Shown here piece by piece: positions 9,190 to 19,671 of a stretch of DNA of 64,000 nucleotides. Origin of the DNA: Legionella fallonii LLAP-10. Its GTDB lineage: Bacteria > Pseudomonadota > Gammaproteobacteria > Legionellales > Legionellaceae. The stretch is from positions 1,951,001 to 2,015,000 of the forward strand of contig NZ_LN614827.1 in assembly GCF_000953135.1 (NCBI RefSeq), read 5' to 3'. Numbering within the stretch: position 1 is the first letter of the stretch; each line of letters starts with the position of its first letter. The notes below the pieces were generated by a model, which saw nothing but the letters and a program-made list of their open reading frames with translations, had not been told where the DNA came from and ran no database searches. The translations under genes were made by a program, and so were the position numbers.

Positions 9190-9975
9190 ATGGAACCACT
9201 TTTAAATATTGCAATAAACGCCGCACGGCAAGCAGGCGAGATAATTATACGTCACATGGAGCAAGTGGATAGGCTACAAATCACCGCTAAAAATGGTAAT
9301 GACTTTTTCAGCGAAGTAGATATTAAAGCGGAGCAAGCAATCATCGCCTGTATTCGTAAAGCATACCCAGAGCATGGAATTCTTGCTGAAGAAAGTGGTT
9401 CTCAAGATGGTGATGGAGAATCAGTATGGATTATTGATCCTATAGATGGTACTTCTAATTATTTACATGGCTTCCCTTTTTTCTCAGTATCTATAGCTCT
9501 AAAAGTTAAAAATAGAATTGAGCATGGAGTTGTGTATGATCCTCTACGTCATGAATGCTTTGCGGCTAGCAGAGGTCGAGGAGCTCGTTTAAATGACCGA
9601 AGAATTCGCGTCTCCCAACAGACACAGTTAAATGCAGCTCTTTTAGGAACAGGATTCTCTTTTAGAGATGCGGCCCTAACTCAACGCTATTTACCTACCT
9701 TCGAAGCATTAATTGGTAAATGTGCCGGAGTGAGAAAAACCGGCTCAGCAGCTCTTGATTTGGCCTATGTCGCTAGCGGTCGTTTGGATGGTCTATGGGA
9801 ATTTGGTCTTCGTCCATGGGATATTGCAGCAGGCTCATTGTTAATAAGAGAAGCAGGTGGATTAATTAGTGATTTTCAAGGAGGCGATGATTTTCTAAAT
9901 CATGGCAACATAGTCGCGGGAAATCCTAAGGTATTTAAATCATTACTACAAACCATTTCACCGGCATTAAAATAA
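9190..9975 (+). CDS. suhB: Inositol-1-monophosphatase family protein SuhB
   Basis: A Mg-dependent phosphatase of 261 aa. SuhB hydrolyses inositol monophosphates and in enterobacteria also joins rRNA transcription antitermination complexes. Metal-site motifs are intact: EES near residue 68, WIIDPIDGTSNYLHGFP and the C-terminal LRPWDIAAGSLLIREAGG. It is divergent from trmJ, with a 168-bp shared promoter region, and ends in a clear terminator hairpin. This gene pair order is common in gammaproteobacteria. Confidence 0.95.
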   Translation: MEPLLNIAINAARQAGEIIIRHMEQVDRLQITAKNGNDFFSEVDIKAEQAIIACIRKAYPEHGILAEESGSQDGDGESVWIIDPIDGTSNYLHGFPFFSVSIALKVKNRIEHGVVYDPLRHECFAASRGRGARLNDRRIRVSQQTQLNAALLGTGFSFRDAALTQRYLPTFEALIGKCAGVRKTGSAALDLAYVASGRLDGLWEFGLRPWDIAAGSLLIREAGGLISDFQGGDDFLNHGNIVAGNPKVFKSLLQTISPALK

Positions 9976-10029
9976 ATATTTGTGGTACGTTTCGCGTCAC
10001 CATCGATGATTTCTTGTAATTTCGGTGCT

Positions 10030-10057
10030 GAAGGTTGGACCAAAGAGTCCAACCTTC
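10030..10057. terminator. Hairpin terminator between suhB and the convergent effector gene
   Basis: An 11-bp perfect inverted repeat (GAAGGTTGGAC / GTCCAACCTTC, 6-nt loop) is followed on the plus strand by GTTATTTTA. It can end suhB and, read the other way, the convergent gene at 10064-12028. Confidence 0.85.
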
Positions 10058-10063
10058 GTTATT

Positions 10064-12028
10064 TTATGGTTTCTGCTTCAGATTTTGCTCTTCTTGTTCA
10101 ATAGCCTCAAGAGACTCTGCCTTTTTATAAGGGAAGAATGCATTAGAATTCCCAACAGTAAATACCCAAACAACTGCATTTACCAAGGCTTTCAACAGAT
10201 TTCCGAGATAATCTCCCCAGCCTAAATCTCTTTCCAGCACTTGTTTTGCATTAGTGATTGCGAGTGTACACGAGTCATTAAATCGATTGCCTGCGATTTT
10301 CATATCAACGCGAGGTTCATTTAAAAGCGCATCGTGATATTCATCGCGAAAAGCGTGTAAATCATCTAACAATTTTGTTGCCGTGTTAATGGCCTCTGAA
10401 AAATGATGTTGCTCAGCTTGACCAATTTTACTTCCAAGAGTCGCAATTGCCAGATCAATCCTGGATATTCTTTCTTTTGCCAGTTTTTGGTACTGTTGCT
10501 CTTTAAGAGCCTCATCTTCTGGTTTCTCAAGTGGCTCTTCTTGTGGCTTTTGTAATAGCTCTTGTTTCCATTCGGGCATAATCTGGTCGATCAAATCTAA
10601 GGGGGTTGCATTAAAGCCATCTCTATTGCTCATGTTGGAGCCGTTTTGGATTAGCATTAAAGCTATTTTTTTGTATTCAGCTAATAATGGATGATTTGTA
10701 TTTTCCTTTTTCGCTTTTCCGGCTTGAAGTATTGCCCAGCATAAGGGAATGTTGCTTTTAGCATCTTTAAGGTTAACATTAACATTTAATTTGATTAACT
10801 CATGAACTGCTTTATAGTCACCAGCGATTGCAGCCATACTGAGTGGCGAAGCTCCATAATGTTGTTCAAATGTTACATTAAGTAAAGAGGGATAAGCCTT
10901 AATCATTCCTATTGCCTGATCAAAGTCCTTTTGTTTCAGCAGATCCAAAAGCTGTTCTTTTTTCTGGGTAGGTGCGGAGATAGGATAATGATTAAAATTC
11001 CCAACTGCTGTCAATAATACTCCGCCTTTTGATTGGATATAATCAGACCAGTTCATATGAGGTGCCTCTTTAGGAACCATCCTATCGCCTTGATATACAC
11101 CTTCCATTCCAGTTAATGCAGGCATGGTGCCTGTTGCAGCCCCTTTCACCCCATCATCAGTTCTACGAGCACCTCCCCAATAGTCATTACCAGGTTTAGA
11201 AACATGATCCCAAGCAACAAGACTCACTAGCTTGCATTGAGCATATTTAGTGCCATATTGTTTAGGAGAGCACAATTGTGGCAATCCGCCCTTGGTTAAA
11301 GGGCGAGTTAAAAAGTCAATACCATGAATATTATCGGTAGCAGGCTCTTTATTGAAATTATCATACCAAACAGCCTTCACTTGTGTTAATTGGCTACCAT
11401 GTTCAGTTAATAAGCGATGTAAGGCCTTTGCAAATTCATCATGAATAATGCCACTATAATTACCAGAAAATTGGCCGCATCCAATGCCTGGAAGCGTCAC
11501 AAACAACTCTTCCCCTTGCTGAACAGCTGCCGCATTAGCGTGCAATAAACCAGGGAGTAAACGTCGCTCCAACATATGATAATATGCTTCAGAATTGAAA
11601 ATGCCTTCAGGACAAACCTCGTCTAGATCTGGTTTTTCATTATTTTTATGATCAGAACGTAATAAAGGACCAGGTACATAAATTAAAGTGACATCTAAGG
11701 GATCTTTATAAACAGTTGGTGCAATCCAAGTACCATTATCATAGGCTTGAGTAGGAATAACACAACTTAAATCGCCTAATAAGCTAATTTCCAAAGCATT
11801 CCAATTTAGGTCTTGGCGGTATAAAGTACTCTCAGCAAAAATACAATCTGGCTTTGTTTGAATTAAACACTCAATAAATTGCTCATCATTTAAAGTATTT
11901 AAGCCTTTTTTGGCCAGTATATCCGCAAGATATTTACCTGCGGTCGCTTTGTGGGAAAGCAGATCAAGGCGATATTGATGGAGTTTTTTCAGCGTTTCAT
12001 CACTACATACAAAGGTATAATTAGGCAT
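10064..12028 (-). CDS. Ankyrin-repeat protein with macro-domain-like N-terminus; Dot/Icm effector candidate
   Basis: This 654-aa protein has no signal peptide. Residues of about 60-230 contain VTLPGIGCGQFSGNYSG (177-193), which resembles the glycine-rich ADP-ribose loop of macro domains. It also has WGGARRTDDGVKGAATGTM near 284-302. Residues of about 355-485 hold two to three ankyrin-like repeats (YGASPLSMAAIAGDYKAVHE, then FNATPLDLI). A Glu/Pro-rich linker (490-515), a helical region and a hydrophobic stretch (ALVNAVVWVFTVG) lead to an acidic tail, EAIEQEEQNLKQKP. Size, ankyrins and an E-rich C-terminus fit a type IV effector. The ATG at 12028 is preferred over a TTG at 12040. The function is inferred, not shown. 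Confidence 0.75.
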   Translation of the reverse strand: MPNYTFVCSDETLKKLHQYRLDLLSHKATAGKYLADILAKKGLNTLNDEQFIECLIQTKPDCIFAESTLYRQDLNWNALEISLLGDLSCVIPTQAYDNGTWIAPTVYKDPLDVTLIYVPGPLLRSDHKNNEKPDLDEVCPEGIFNSEAYYHMLERRLLPGLLHANAAAVQQGEELFVTLPGIGCGQFSGNYSGIIHDEFAKALHRLLTEHGSQLTQVKAVWYDNFNKEPATDNIHGIDFLTRPLTKGGLPQLCSPKQYGTKYAQCKLVSLVAWDHVSKPGNDYWGGARRTDDGVKGAATGTMPALTGMEGVYQGDRMVPKEAPHMNWSDYIQSKGGVLLTAVGNFNHYPISAPTQKKEQLLDLLKQKDFDQAIGMIKAYPSLLNVTFEQHYGASPLSMAAIAGDYKAVHELIKLNVNVNLKDAKSNIPLCWAILQAGKAKKENTNHPLLAEYKKIALMLIQNGSNMSNRDGFNATPLDLIDQIMPEWKQELLQKPQEEPLEKPEDEALKEQQYQKLAKERISRIDLAIATLGSKIGQAEQHHFSEAINTATKLLDDLHAFRDEYHDALLNEPRVDMKIAGNRFNDSCTLAITNAKQVLERDLGWGDYLGNLLKALVNAVVWVFTVGNSNAFFPYKKAESLEAIEQEEQNLKQKP

Positions 12029-12241
12029 AGCGTTACTCAAATGAAATTAATATGGGAAGTATAGAGCGTAATTATTAAGAAAACATTAAGATAGCCCGTG
12101 TTTAAGCATCGAAAACGGGCCTGACAGGTATATAAAATATAGGCGGGCTTATCTACCCTATTGATGCTAAAAGTACAGTCGTGAATACCGCGCAGAAAGC
12201 GCGGCATATAGAATAAAAAATACAGCAATAATTTTGAGCCA

Positions 12242-13198
12242 TTATTTTAATCCGGACCTGGCATCTAATTTAAAAGACAATTCATCAGCCATAGCGGTTC
12301 CTAGATTTTTAGTCACTCTATCAAAAAGATTTTGTTTGTGGGTGTAATCCACTACACTGTCAATTTTGATATGATCACGTGCTAATTGTCCGCTACTAGC
12401 AAAACCATCAATTAAACCAAGAGTTAAAGCCTGCTCCCCAGTCCAAATTAATCCTGAAAAAGTATCATTATCTATATGCAAACGACTTCCCCGCCCGTCT
12501 TTCACTCTATTAATAAACTGTTGATGCACTAGATCAAGCATGACCTGCAGTTTTTGTTTTTGCGCATCATTTGTAGGAGAAAAAGGATCTAAAAATGCTT
12601 TATTAGTGCCTGCAGTTTGTAATCTTCGGGATACGCCAATTTTATTCATCGCGTCAACAAAGCCAAATCCACTATAAACTACCCCTATAGAGCCAACCAT
12701 ACTCGCGGGACTAGCATAAATTTCATCAGCAGCTACCGCTACATAATAAGCAGCTGAAGCACACAAATCCACACAAACCGCATACGTTTTTATATCAGGG
12801 TGCTTCTCTTTATAATGTTTAAGAGTATTGTACATGTATTCTGCTTGAACAGGACTACCTCCAGGACTATTAATACGAATGATTAATGCCTTTAACCCTT
12901 TATTTTTATAAGCGCCATCTATTCCTTGAGCGAAATCATCAGCATTGGCACCCTTTGTATCAAAAATTTCACCATTAAGGTCGACTAAACCTACATGAGG
13001 TTTCAAGCCTGCACCATTCTCCTCACCCCCTAAGACTAATAAGTGGAATACACCATAGGCAATGAGGAGCAAAAAAATAATTCGCATTATCCAGCGCCAT
13101 CGACGCTTTCTTTTTTGTTCTTTGATGTAATCAATAATGATCTGATTCAGTAAGGCTTGTGAGTCCATATTATCATTAGCAGGTGTTCCGTTATTCAT
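12242..13198 (-). CDS. sppA: Signal peptide peptidase SppA-like, S49 family
   Basis: A membrane-bound serine protease of about 318 aa, the short (36K-type) form. One N-terminal membrane segment (IMRIIFLLLIAYGVFHLLVL) anchors the catalytic domain outside. The S49 core shows RINSPGGSPVQAEY, DLCASAAYYVA with the likely nucleophile Ser, and ASPASMVGSIGV, with the later Lys-side region WTGEQALTLGLIDG. It digests leftover signal peptides. The ATG at 13198 is chosen over a GTG at 13207. It is divergent from clpB, and the clpB promoter lies directly upstream of this start. Confidence 0.88.
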   Translation of the reverse strand: MNNGTPANDNMDSQALLNQIIIDYIKEQKRKRRWRWIMRIIFLLLIAYGVFHLLVLGGEENGAGLKPHVGLVDLNGEIFDTKGANADDFAQGIDGAYKNKGLKALIIRINSPGGSPVQAEYMYNTLKHYKEKHPDIKTYAVCVDLCASAAYYVAVAADEIYASPASMVGSIGVVYSGFGFVDAMNKIGVSRRLQTAGTNKAFLDPFSPTNDAQKQKLQVMLDLVHQQFINRVKDGRGSRLHIDNDTFSGLIWTGEQALTLGLIDGFASSGQLARDHIKIDSVVDYTHKQNLFDRVTKNLGTAMADELSFKLDARSGLK

Positions 13199-13206
13199 AA
13201 TGATCA

Positions 13207-13232
13207 CTTGAAATATAAAAATTAACCCTCAT
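13207..13232 (+). promoter_or_regulatory. Sigma-32 (RpoH) heat-shock promoter for clpB
   Basis: CTTGAAA (13207-13213) and CCCTCAT (13226-13232) are separated by 12 bp. This closely matches the RpoH consensus CTTGAAA ... CCCCATNT, and the site lies about 60 bp before the clpB ATG. It also lies only 9 bp from the sppA start on the other strand. Confidence 0.75.
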
Positions 13233-13289
13233 TTTACGGCAGTAGGACAAAAATTAATACCCTAATTAAATTATTAATAAGGCCAAGCT

Positions 13290-15866
13290 ATGAGAATGGA
13301 TAAACTGACATCAAAATTTCAAATGGCAATCGCAGATGCCCAATCATTAGCCCTAGGTAGAGATAATGGATTTATAGAGCCTGAGCACTTAATGAAGGCG
13401 TTATTAGATCAACAAGGAGGTAGCTGTAGGCCTCTGCTCAGCAAGGCTGGAGTAAATATTCCCCAGCTCAGAACTCTTATCGATCAATCCCTAGAAAAAC
13501 TCCCCAAAGTCTCTGGCACCGGTGGTGATATTCACATTTCTAATGCGCTCAATCGACTACTAAATCTTACCGATAAACTCTCTCAACAAAGAAAAGATAA
13601 TTTTATTTCCAGTGAATTATTTATCCTGGCAGCCATTAGCGAAGATAGCTCTTTGGCTAGGATGTTAAAGCAGGCAGGCGGAGACGCTAAAGCCATTGAA
13701 AAAGCAATTGATGAATTACGAGGTGGTGAAACGGTTAACGATCCCAATGCAGAGGAACAAAGACAAGCATTAGAAAAATATACTCTGGATTTAACTGAAC
13801 GTGCGGAACAAGGCAAATTAGATCCGGTGATTGGACGTGATGATGAAATTCGCCGCACTATTCAGGTATTACAAAGGCGAACTAAAAATAATCCCGTTTT
13901 AATTGGTGAACCAGGAGTCGGTAAAACAGCCATTGTTGAAGGATTGGCTCAAAGAATTATCAATGGCGAAGTGCCCGAAGGATTAAAAAATAAACGCTTG
14001 CTTTCCTTAGACATGGGTGCTCTTATTGCCGGCGCAAAATTTCGTGGTGAGTTTGAAGAACGCTTAAAAGCTGTCCTCAATGATTTAGCAAAACAAGAAG
14101 GACAAATTATTTTATTTATTGATGAAATTCATACCATGGTTGGTGCAGGTAAAGCTGAAGGTGCAATGGATGCTGGCAATATGCTTAAACCAGCTCTGGC
14201 ACGCGGCGAATTACATTGTATTGGAGCAACAACCTTAGATGAATACAGACAATATATTGAGAAAGATGCCGCTCTTGAACGACGCTTCCAAAAAGTACTG
14301 GTTGATGAACCGAGCGTTGAGGATACCATCGCTATCTTGCGTGGCTTAAAGGAGCGCTACGAAGTACACCACGGGGTAGAAATCACTGATCCAGCTATTG
14401 TTGCCGCGGCCACGTTATCTCACCGCTACATTAGTGATAGACAGCTGCCAGATAAGGCTATTGATTTAATTGATGAAGCAGGCAGTTTAATCCGTATGGA
14501 AATTGACTCTAAGCCTGAGAGCATGGATAAGTTGGAGCGACGCTTAATTCAATTAAAAATTGAACGAGAAGCACTAAAAAAAGAGAGTGATGAAGCGTCT
14601 AAAAAACGACTGATTGATTTGCAACATACGATTGATGAGTTAGAGCAAAATTATTCTGATCTGGAAGAAGTATGGAAAGCTGAAAAAGCGACCATGCAAG
14701 GCTCAACACAAATTAAAGAGGCGTTGGAGCAAGCAAAACAAGAAATGGAGACAGCACGAAGAGCTGGTGATTTAAGTCGTATGTCTGAGTTGCAATATGG
14801 ACGAATTCCTGAGCTTGAAAAAAGATTGGCTCAAGTTTCATCAACAGATGCTGTAGAAAATAAACTAGTTCGTAATAAGGTAACAGAGGATGAAGTTGCC
14901 GAAATAGTCTCCAAATGGACTGGAATCCCAGTATCTAAAATGATGGAAGGAGAAAAAGAAAAATTACTCAAAATGGAAGAAGCACTACATAATCGTCTCA
15001 TTGGCCAAAACGAAGCCGTAGATGCTGTTTCTAATGCCATAAGACGTTCGCGAGCCGGTTTATCAGATCCTAATCGTCCGATTGGCTCCTTTCTGTTCCT
15101 TGGACCTACAGGGGTGGGTAAAACTGAATTATGTAAAGCTTTAGCTGCCTTCCTCTTTGACACTGAAGAGGCAATGATACGTATCGATATGTCTGAATTT
15201 ATGGAAAAACATTCTGTTGCTCGATTAATTGGTGCCCCACCAGGTTATGTTGGTTATGAAGAAGGTGGCTATCTCACTGAAGCAGTCAGACGAAGACCCT
15301 ATTCAGTCATTCTGTTGGACGAAGTAGAGAAGGCTCACACCGATGTCTTTAATATTCTCCTCCAAGTAATGGACGATGGGCGTTTGACCGATGGCCAAGG
15401 ACGTACTGTAGATTTCCGCAATACAGTTATAGTCATGACATCTAATCTAGGTTCTCAACTAATTCAGGAGATCGGTAGTAAATTTAACTATGATCAGATC
15501 AAAGAAGCGGTAATGGAGTTAGTCAGTCAACATTTTAGGCCAGAATTCATCAACCGAATCGATGAAACAGTGGTATTCCACCCATTAGCAAAAGAGCAAA
15601 TTGCCAAAATTGCTGCGATACAAATTGGTTATCTACATCACCGGTTAAAACAACAGGACATTCACCTTAATGTAACTAAAGAAGCATTGGACTATTTGGC
15701 TGAAGCTGGATTTGACCCTGTTTATGGGGCAAGACCACTAAAACGTACCATCCAACAAAAGCTTGAGAATCCTTTAGCACAATCTTTATTAACAGGACAC
15801 TTTAAGGCAGGAGAAACTATTGAGGTAACTTATAAGGACGGCTCATTGCAGTTTCATGCTCATTAA
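13290..15866 (+). CDS. clpB: ATP-dependent disaggregase ClpB
   Basis: An 858-aa Hsp100 chaperone that pulls proteins out of aggregates with DnaK. In order it has the ClpN domain (1-145), AAA1 with Walker A GEPGVGKT near 206-213 and Walker [10 protein letters not shown], a long coiled-coil middle domain (about 400-525), and AAA2 with GPTGVGKT near 606 and [11 protein letters not shown]. The C-terminal domain follows. Length is normal for ClpB and the M-domain separates it from ClpA/ClpC. The start has AAGG 7 nt upstream. Regulation by heat shock is suggested by the adjacent sigma-32-like promoter. Confidence 0.97.
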   Translation: MRMDKLTSKFQMAIADAQSLALGRDNGFIEPEHLMKALLDQQGGSCRPLLSKAGVNIPQLRTLIDQSLEKLPKVSGTGGDIHISNALNRLLNLTDKLSQQRKDNFISSELFILAAISEDSSLARMLKQAGGDAKAIEKAIDELRGGETVNDPNAEEQRQALEKYTLDLTERAEQGKLDPVIGRDDEIRRTIQVLQRRTKNNPVLIGEPGVGKTAIVEGLAQRIINGEVPEGLKNKRLLSLDMGALIAGAKFRGEFEERLKAVLNDLAKQEGQIILFIDEIHTMVGAGKAEGAMDAGNMLKPALARGELHCIGATTLDEYRQYIEKDAALERRFQKVLVDEPSVEDTIAILRGLKERYEVHHGVEITDPAIVAAATLSHRYISDRQLPDKAIDLIDEAGSLIRMEIDSKPESMDKLERRLIQLKIEREALKKESDEASKKRLIDLQHTIDELEQNYSDLEEVWKAEKATMQGSTQIKEALEQAKQEMETARRAGDLSRMSELQYGRIPELEKRLAQVSSTDAVENKLVRNKVTEDEVAEIVSKWTGIPVSKMMEGEKEKLLKMEEALHNRLIGQNEAVDAVSNAIRRSRAGLSDPNRPIGSFLFLGPTGVGKTELCKALAAFLFDTEEAMIRIDMSEFMEKHSVARLIGAPPGYVGYEEGGYLTEAVRRRPYSVILLDEVEKAHTDVFNILLQVMDDGRLTDGQGRTVDFRNTVIVMTSNLGSQLIQEIGSKFNYDQIKEAVMELVSQHFRPEFINRIDETVVFHPLAKEQIAKIAAIQIGYLHHRLKQQDIHLNVTKEALDYLAEAGFDPVYGARPLKRTIQQKLENPLAQSLLTGHFKAGETIEVTYKDGSLQFHAH

Positions 15867-15867
15867 T

Positions 15868-15970
15868 GTTCAGCTCACAACGTCAACTTAAGAATGTGTA
15901 TCCCGGATTAGACAAAGTCGTAATCCGGGAAGGTAAGCAAAAAAGCTTAAGTTGACACTGTGAACTGAAC
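15868..15970. repeat. 103-bp nested palindrome downstream of clpB
   Basis: Outer arms of 25 bp (starting GTTCAGCTCACA and ending TGTGAACTGAAC) match 22 of 25 when reversed. An inner perfect 10-bp hairpin, TCCCGGATTA / TAATCCGGGA, sits in the centre. The inner core resembles the core of the 144-bp element family. Lying between convergent genes, it may also act as a bidirectional terminator. Confidence 0.8.
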
Positions 15971-15992
15971 TCTTACCCTACATCATTGATAT

Positions 15993-18374
15993 TTAAATGT
16001 TTCGTATCGTATTATTTTCATCTTCATCAGGTGTCTCACTGCTATCCGCTAGCTTATCCCCAATAGATGTAGAACTACTCGCTATAGGGAAAAGAGTTTT
16101 AACTAATTTTTGATTAAAAAGAGAGGACATTTTTTCTTCCATACGCCCATCATAAGCCCCTGTTTCATCATTCTCTTTATCAGAAGCATCCAAGTCACAT
16201 AATGGTTTCAGAAATGAGGCTAATGACTCAAATGATTTTTCCATCTCTGCTAGTTGATCCTGCAAAGTCTCTAGATCAAATACAGTGGATTCGTACTTGG
16301 CAGCTTTTTTATCAGATTTATCCGCTTTGTTATAAGCTTTTAAGTCAGCAATAATTTTATCCTGGCGTTTTAACAATGCGTTATACTCTTTATTTCGTTT
16401 ACCTTGATGTAAAACTGTACCCTTAATCAAAGTTTGCACCTGAATTAATTCTTCTCTCAAACTAATAATATTAATCGTATCCAATTGCTGTTGAATAACG
16501 CGGGATCTAATATTTTCTCTAATTGAAAGAATTAAATCGACGTTTTCAATTTCATCCAAATCTTTCTTAATCGCCTCAAAATTCTCTTTAGTCTCTTGAC
16601 GAACCTCTGCGCGAGCTGATGTCGGTAACTTTAGTAACAACGCCGCTTGACGCTCTTGTATTAATATTCTTAACGCTGCAATTTCAGGATCGAAAAGCAG
16701 GTCATTAACAAACTCCTCTCCCAAGGTGGCTTTAAGTTTATCCGTCATATCTTCGGTTAACTGCATCAAACTAGGCTCTCCTGAGGGAGTTGGCATTGCT
16801 AGTAAATTAATTTTTCCTTTATTTTGCTGGATCAAATTATTAATTTCCGTTGCCTTTTCCTTAGGATAAGATGACTGAGCAATCAGTGCTTGTAGTATTT
16901 GATTTAATTGCTTATAAAACATGGGATTATTAATAGTTATGCCGGCATTCCGCTCCAGCGCCATTCTAAATGGATGCTTAGGTTCTAAAAGAATAATCGC
17001 TGCAAACGGTAATCCAGTATTACTGTCTATCTCCATTAATAATGAGCTGCCATTTTTAATAAGGACGTCAATGCTATCTATCATCAATAACTGCTGTGTA
17101 GGCTCTTGTCTAAAATAAAAATCGAACAAAGAATTATAGTGCGTCTCTTTAATTACAAAATTTTTGTAGTTAAGCGGTACAATTTTATTTTTTAACAAAA
17201 AATTAATTAGTTCAGGCTTATTGTGTGTCAAAGCATAAGGCATCATTGAGTGAGGCAAAGTATGATAAAAAGAGCTTAATAGATTCGCTTGTGCATAATG
17301 GCCCATTATGAGCAGTCGCTTCAATAATCTTTCTGCTAAATCTTCGCTCTGAGTTCGCAACACATATAACGCCTGTATATCTTGGACAGAAGCCTGATAT
17401 TTGCCTTGCTCTAGAGTACATTCTTTAACAATCAAGTCCCCAAAGAAAACCGTGATAGCCCTAATCAATTGCCTGTCTTTCATTTGTTCTAATTGCTCAA
17501 ACTGTAATTTCAATGAGCTTATCACTTCATCTAATCTTGGTTTGGAGTTTGTTTTTTTACTTTTCACCCGAGGTACAGACGCAGGAGAAGATGACTCCGC
17601 CACCTGTTTTTTTTGTGCCTGAGAAGTTGCTCGTCTGTTGCGCCTGTTTGTTTTTTCCTTTGGAGCCGGTATTGGAGCAGCACTATCCTCTAATACAACA
17701 GGCTCAATAGCAGGTAACTCAAGAGATTTCGTAACTCTTCTTAGAAAAGAAAGTAATCGATTCGTAGCTCTACTGTCATTAGAATAAAGTTTTGACTCTT
17801 CAAGTATCTCTATTTGCATCTTTATAACAGCTAAATATTCTGCTTTATTTTTTACACAATCTACAGATAATGAAATAGCCTGCTCTTCTAATTCTTTATA
17901 TTGCTCATTATAAGCAGTTACCGTCTCACGTTGCGTTCTTCTTAAATGATTCACCACATCACTAATAAATTGCTCAGCTAACCCCTTAAATGCTTCATAC
18001 TGCTCCCAGCAGTTCACTGATTGGAACACGTTTTCATCTTGAACTATTGATAATAAAGGCTCACAGATAGAATCATCATTTGCATCATAGTAAATATGTA
18101 ATCTATAGCGTTCCCCATCTTGTCCCTTAAAATAAGCGGTATAATGATGCTGGCTTTTCATGTCAAATTTGCTCATAGGAGATTCATACACACTAAGATG
18201 ATGATCGACTAAAGTGTAATCACCAATAACAATCTCATGTGGCAAAGGCAGTTCAAAAAAGAAATATTGTTTTCCCTCATGATGGGTACGTAAAGATAGA
18301 TTAACTACGCCCGGAATATTTTTTTTGTGATAAGTGACTTTATTAATTACATTATAGAGAGAATTTTTAGGCAT
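15993..18374 (-). CDS. Large coiled-coil hypothetical protein; effector candidate
   Basis: This 793-aa protein has no signal peptide and no recognised domain. Residues 1-110 look globular (YFFFELPLPHEIVIGDYTL, then RYRLHIYYDAND). About 135-215 are helical, and 225-270 form a Pro/Lys/Arg/Ser-rich linker with NRRNRRATSQAQKK. Residues 280-520 are helical, including a possible single ankyrin-like turn (THNKPELINFLLKNK). The region of about 590-735 is strongly coiled-coil. The C-terminus is Ser/Glu/Asp-rich (SSETPDEDENNTIRNI), as in Dot/Icm substrates. It is convergent with clpB and monocistronic. The effector label is an inference from architecture only. Confidence 0.72.
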   Translation of the reverse strand: MPKNSLYNVINKVTYHKKNIPGVVNLSLRTHHEGKQYFFFELPLPHEIVIGDYTLVDHHLSVYESPMSKFDMKSQHHYTAYFKGQDGERYRLHIYYDANDDSICEPLLSIVQDENVFQSVNCWEQYEAFKGLAEQFISDVVNHLRRTQRETVTAYNEQYKELEEQAISLSVDCVKNKAEYLAVIKMQIEILEESKLYSNDSRATNRLLSFLRRVTKSLELPAIEPVVLEDSAAPIPAPKEKTNRRNRRATSQAQKKQVAESSSPASVPRVKSKKTNSKPRLDEVISSLKLQFEQLEQMKDRQLIRAITVFFGDLIVKECTLEQGKYQASVQDIQALYVLRTQSEDLAERLLKRLLIMGHYAQANLLSSFYHTLPHSMMPYALTHNKPELINFLLKNKIVPLNYKNFVIKETHYNSLFDFYFRQEPTQQLLMIDSIDVLIKNGSSLLMEIDSNTGLPFAAIILLEPKHPFRMALERNAGITINNPMFYKQLNQILQALIAQSSYPKEKATEINNLIQQNKGKINLLAMPTPSGEPSLMQLTEDMTDKLKATLGEEFVNDLLFDPEIAALRILIQERQAALLLKLPTSARAEVRQETKENFEAIKKDLDEIENVDLILSIRENIRSRVIQQQLDTINIISLREELIQVQTLIKGTVLHQGKRNKEYNALLKRQDKIIADLKAYNKADKSDKKAAKYESTVFDLETLQDQLAEMEKSFESLASFLKPLCDLDASDKENDETGAYDGRMEEKMSSLFNQKLVKTLFPIASSSTSIGDKLADSSETPDEDENNTIRNI

Positions 18375-18474
18375 AGTGGACTCAAAGGAATCAAAAAACC
18401 CAAATAATACTTTAAGACACCTTAAAAGACAACATTTAGAACAGTGGATGTTTTTTTAAAACATTCTGCCAACT

Positions 18475-19671
18475 TTAATGACACATCGACTTTTTCCAAA
18501 AAAATAAAGCAAAGCAAGCAAAAAAACTAAATATAGCTCCCAAATAAAAAGTAAAAGAGGCTCCTACTTTCTCCCATACTAAACCAGCAATAATACTTGC
18601 CAATAACATCGCAATCCCACTCAATAAGTAAAAAAAACCATACGCCGTTCCTCGCAAATTCAAAGGGGAAGTATCCGCAACCATGACCGCAAGTAACCCT
18701 TGAGTCGCGCCCATATGCAATCCCCAGAAGCAGATCCCAATTAAGGTATAACTCCAATGATTATTAGCAGCCAATATCAAGTCAGCGATGCATAATGCGA
18801 TTAATCCTATAATTAATAAATTGGCATGACTCATCTGATCAGCTAATTTACCCAATGGATAAGCAGATAAAGAATAGATGATATTCATCGCCACTAAAAA
18901 CAAGGGAACTATGGCCATATCCACCCCGCCTTGCATGACACGAAGCACTAAAAAAGCCTCGCTAAATCGAGCAAGAGTAATCATTGCCCCTATTCCGCAT
19001 ACCCACCAATAAGAGAAAGATAATAATTTAAGATTAGATAGCGATAATGGATTTAAAACCTTATGGTGAGGGGTGTTTTGTGGCTCTTTGACTCCTACAA
19101 CAATTAATAGCACGGCAATCAAGGCAGGAATTACAGCTAATGCAAACACCATTCTAAAATGACTGGCGAAAAGCAGCATAAAACAAAAAGCGAGCAAGGG
19201 GCCTAAAACAGCTCCGAGGGTATCAAGGGATTGCCTTAGGCCAAAAGAAGCACCTCTTAATCCTTCTGGTGCTAAATCAGCTATCAAAGCATCACGTGGA
19301 GCCCCACGAATTCCCTTGCCTAATCGATCAGTGATACGAGCAATAAATACCAATGTCACTGAAGAAGTAAGCGCAAATAAAGGTTTAGTTAATGCACTTA
19401 GACCGTAGCCAAAGAGTACTATATCTTTTCTTTTACCTAGATAATCACTTAAAACCCCGGAGAAGATCTTAATAATTAATGCAGTGGCCTCTGCAAATCC
19501 TTCAATAATCCCGAGAGTAATAGTACTTGCTCCTAAGGCCGTCACTAGAAACATAGGCAAAAGGCTATGAATCATCTCTGAGGAGACGTCCATTAATAAA
19601 CTAACAAAACCTAAAACCCAAATACTAGAGGGTATTTGGGATAAAACAGCGAGTACAGGTCGTCTTGGCAT
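18475..19671 (-). CDS. MFS transporter
   Basis: A 398-aa major facilitator protein with about 12 membrane segments. It shows DRLGKGIRGAPRDALIADL (the MFS motif A-like loop 2-3), GASFGLRQSLDTLGAVLGP and a second-half PLGKLADQMSH motif. This resembles the YajR/Tet-like group of efflux permeases often annotated as multidrug transporters, and the substrate cannot be told. The start is supported by AAAGGAATGAG upstream of the ATG. It stands alone, divergent from the beta-barrel gene at 19854. Confidence 0.88.
   Translation of the reverse strand: MPRRPVLAVLSQIPSSIWVLGFVSLLMDVSSEMIHSLLPMFLVTALGASTITLGIIEGFAEATALIIKIFSGVLSDYLGKRKDIVLFGYGLSALTKPLFALTSSVTLVFIARITDRLGKGIRGAPRDALIADLAPEGLRGASFGLRQSLDTLGAVLGPLLAFCFMLLFASHFRMVFALAVIPALIAVLLIVVGVKEPQNTPHHKVLNPLSLSNLKLLSFSYWWVCGIGAMITLARFSEAFLVLRVMQGGVDMAIVPLFLVAMNIIYSLSAYPLGKLADQMSHANLLIIGLIALCIADLILAANNHWSYTLIGICFWGLHMGATQGLLAVMVADTSPLNLRGTAYGFFYLLSGIAMLLASIIAGLVWEKVGASFTFYLGAIFSFFACFALFFWKKSMCH

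Noticed and set aside
12037..12228. 63-codon minus-strand frame between the ankyrin protein and sppA
   Set aside because: Composition is Phe/Tyr/Cys-rich, no ribosome site, and it covers small hairpins; probably chance.
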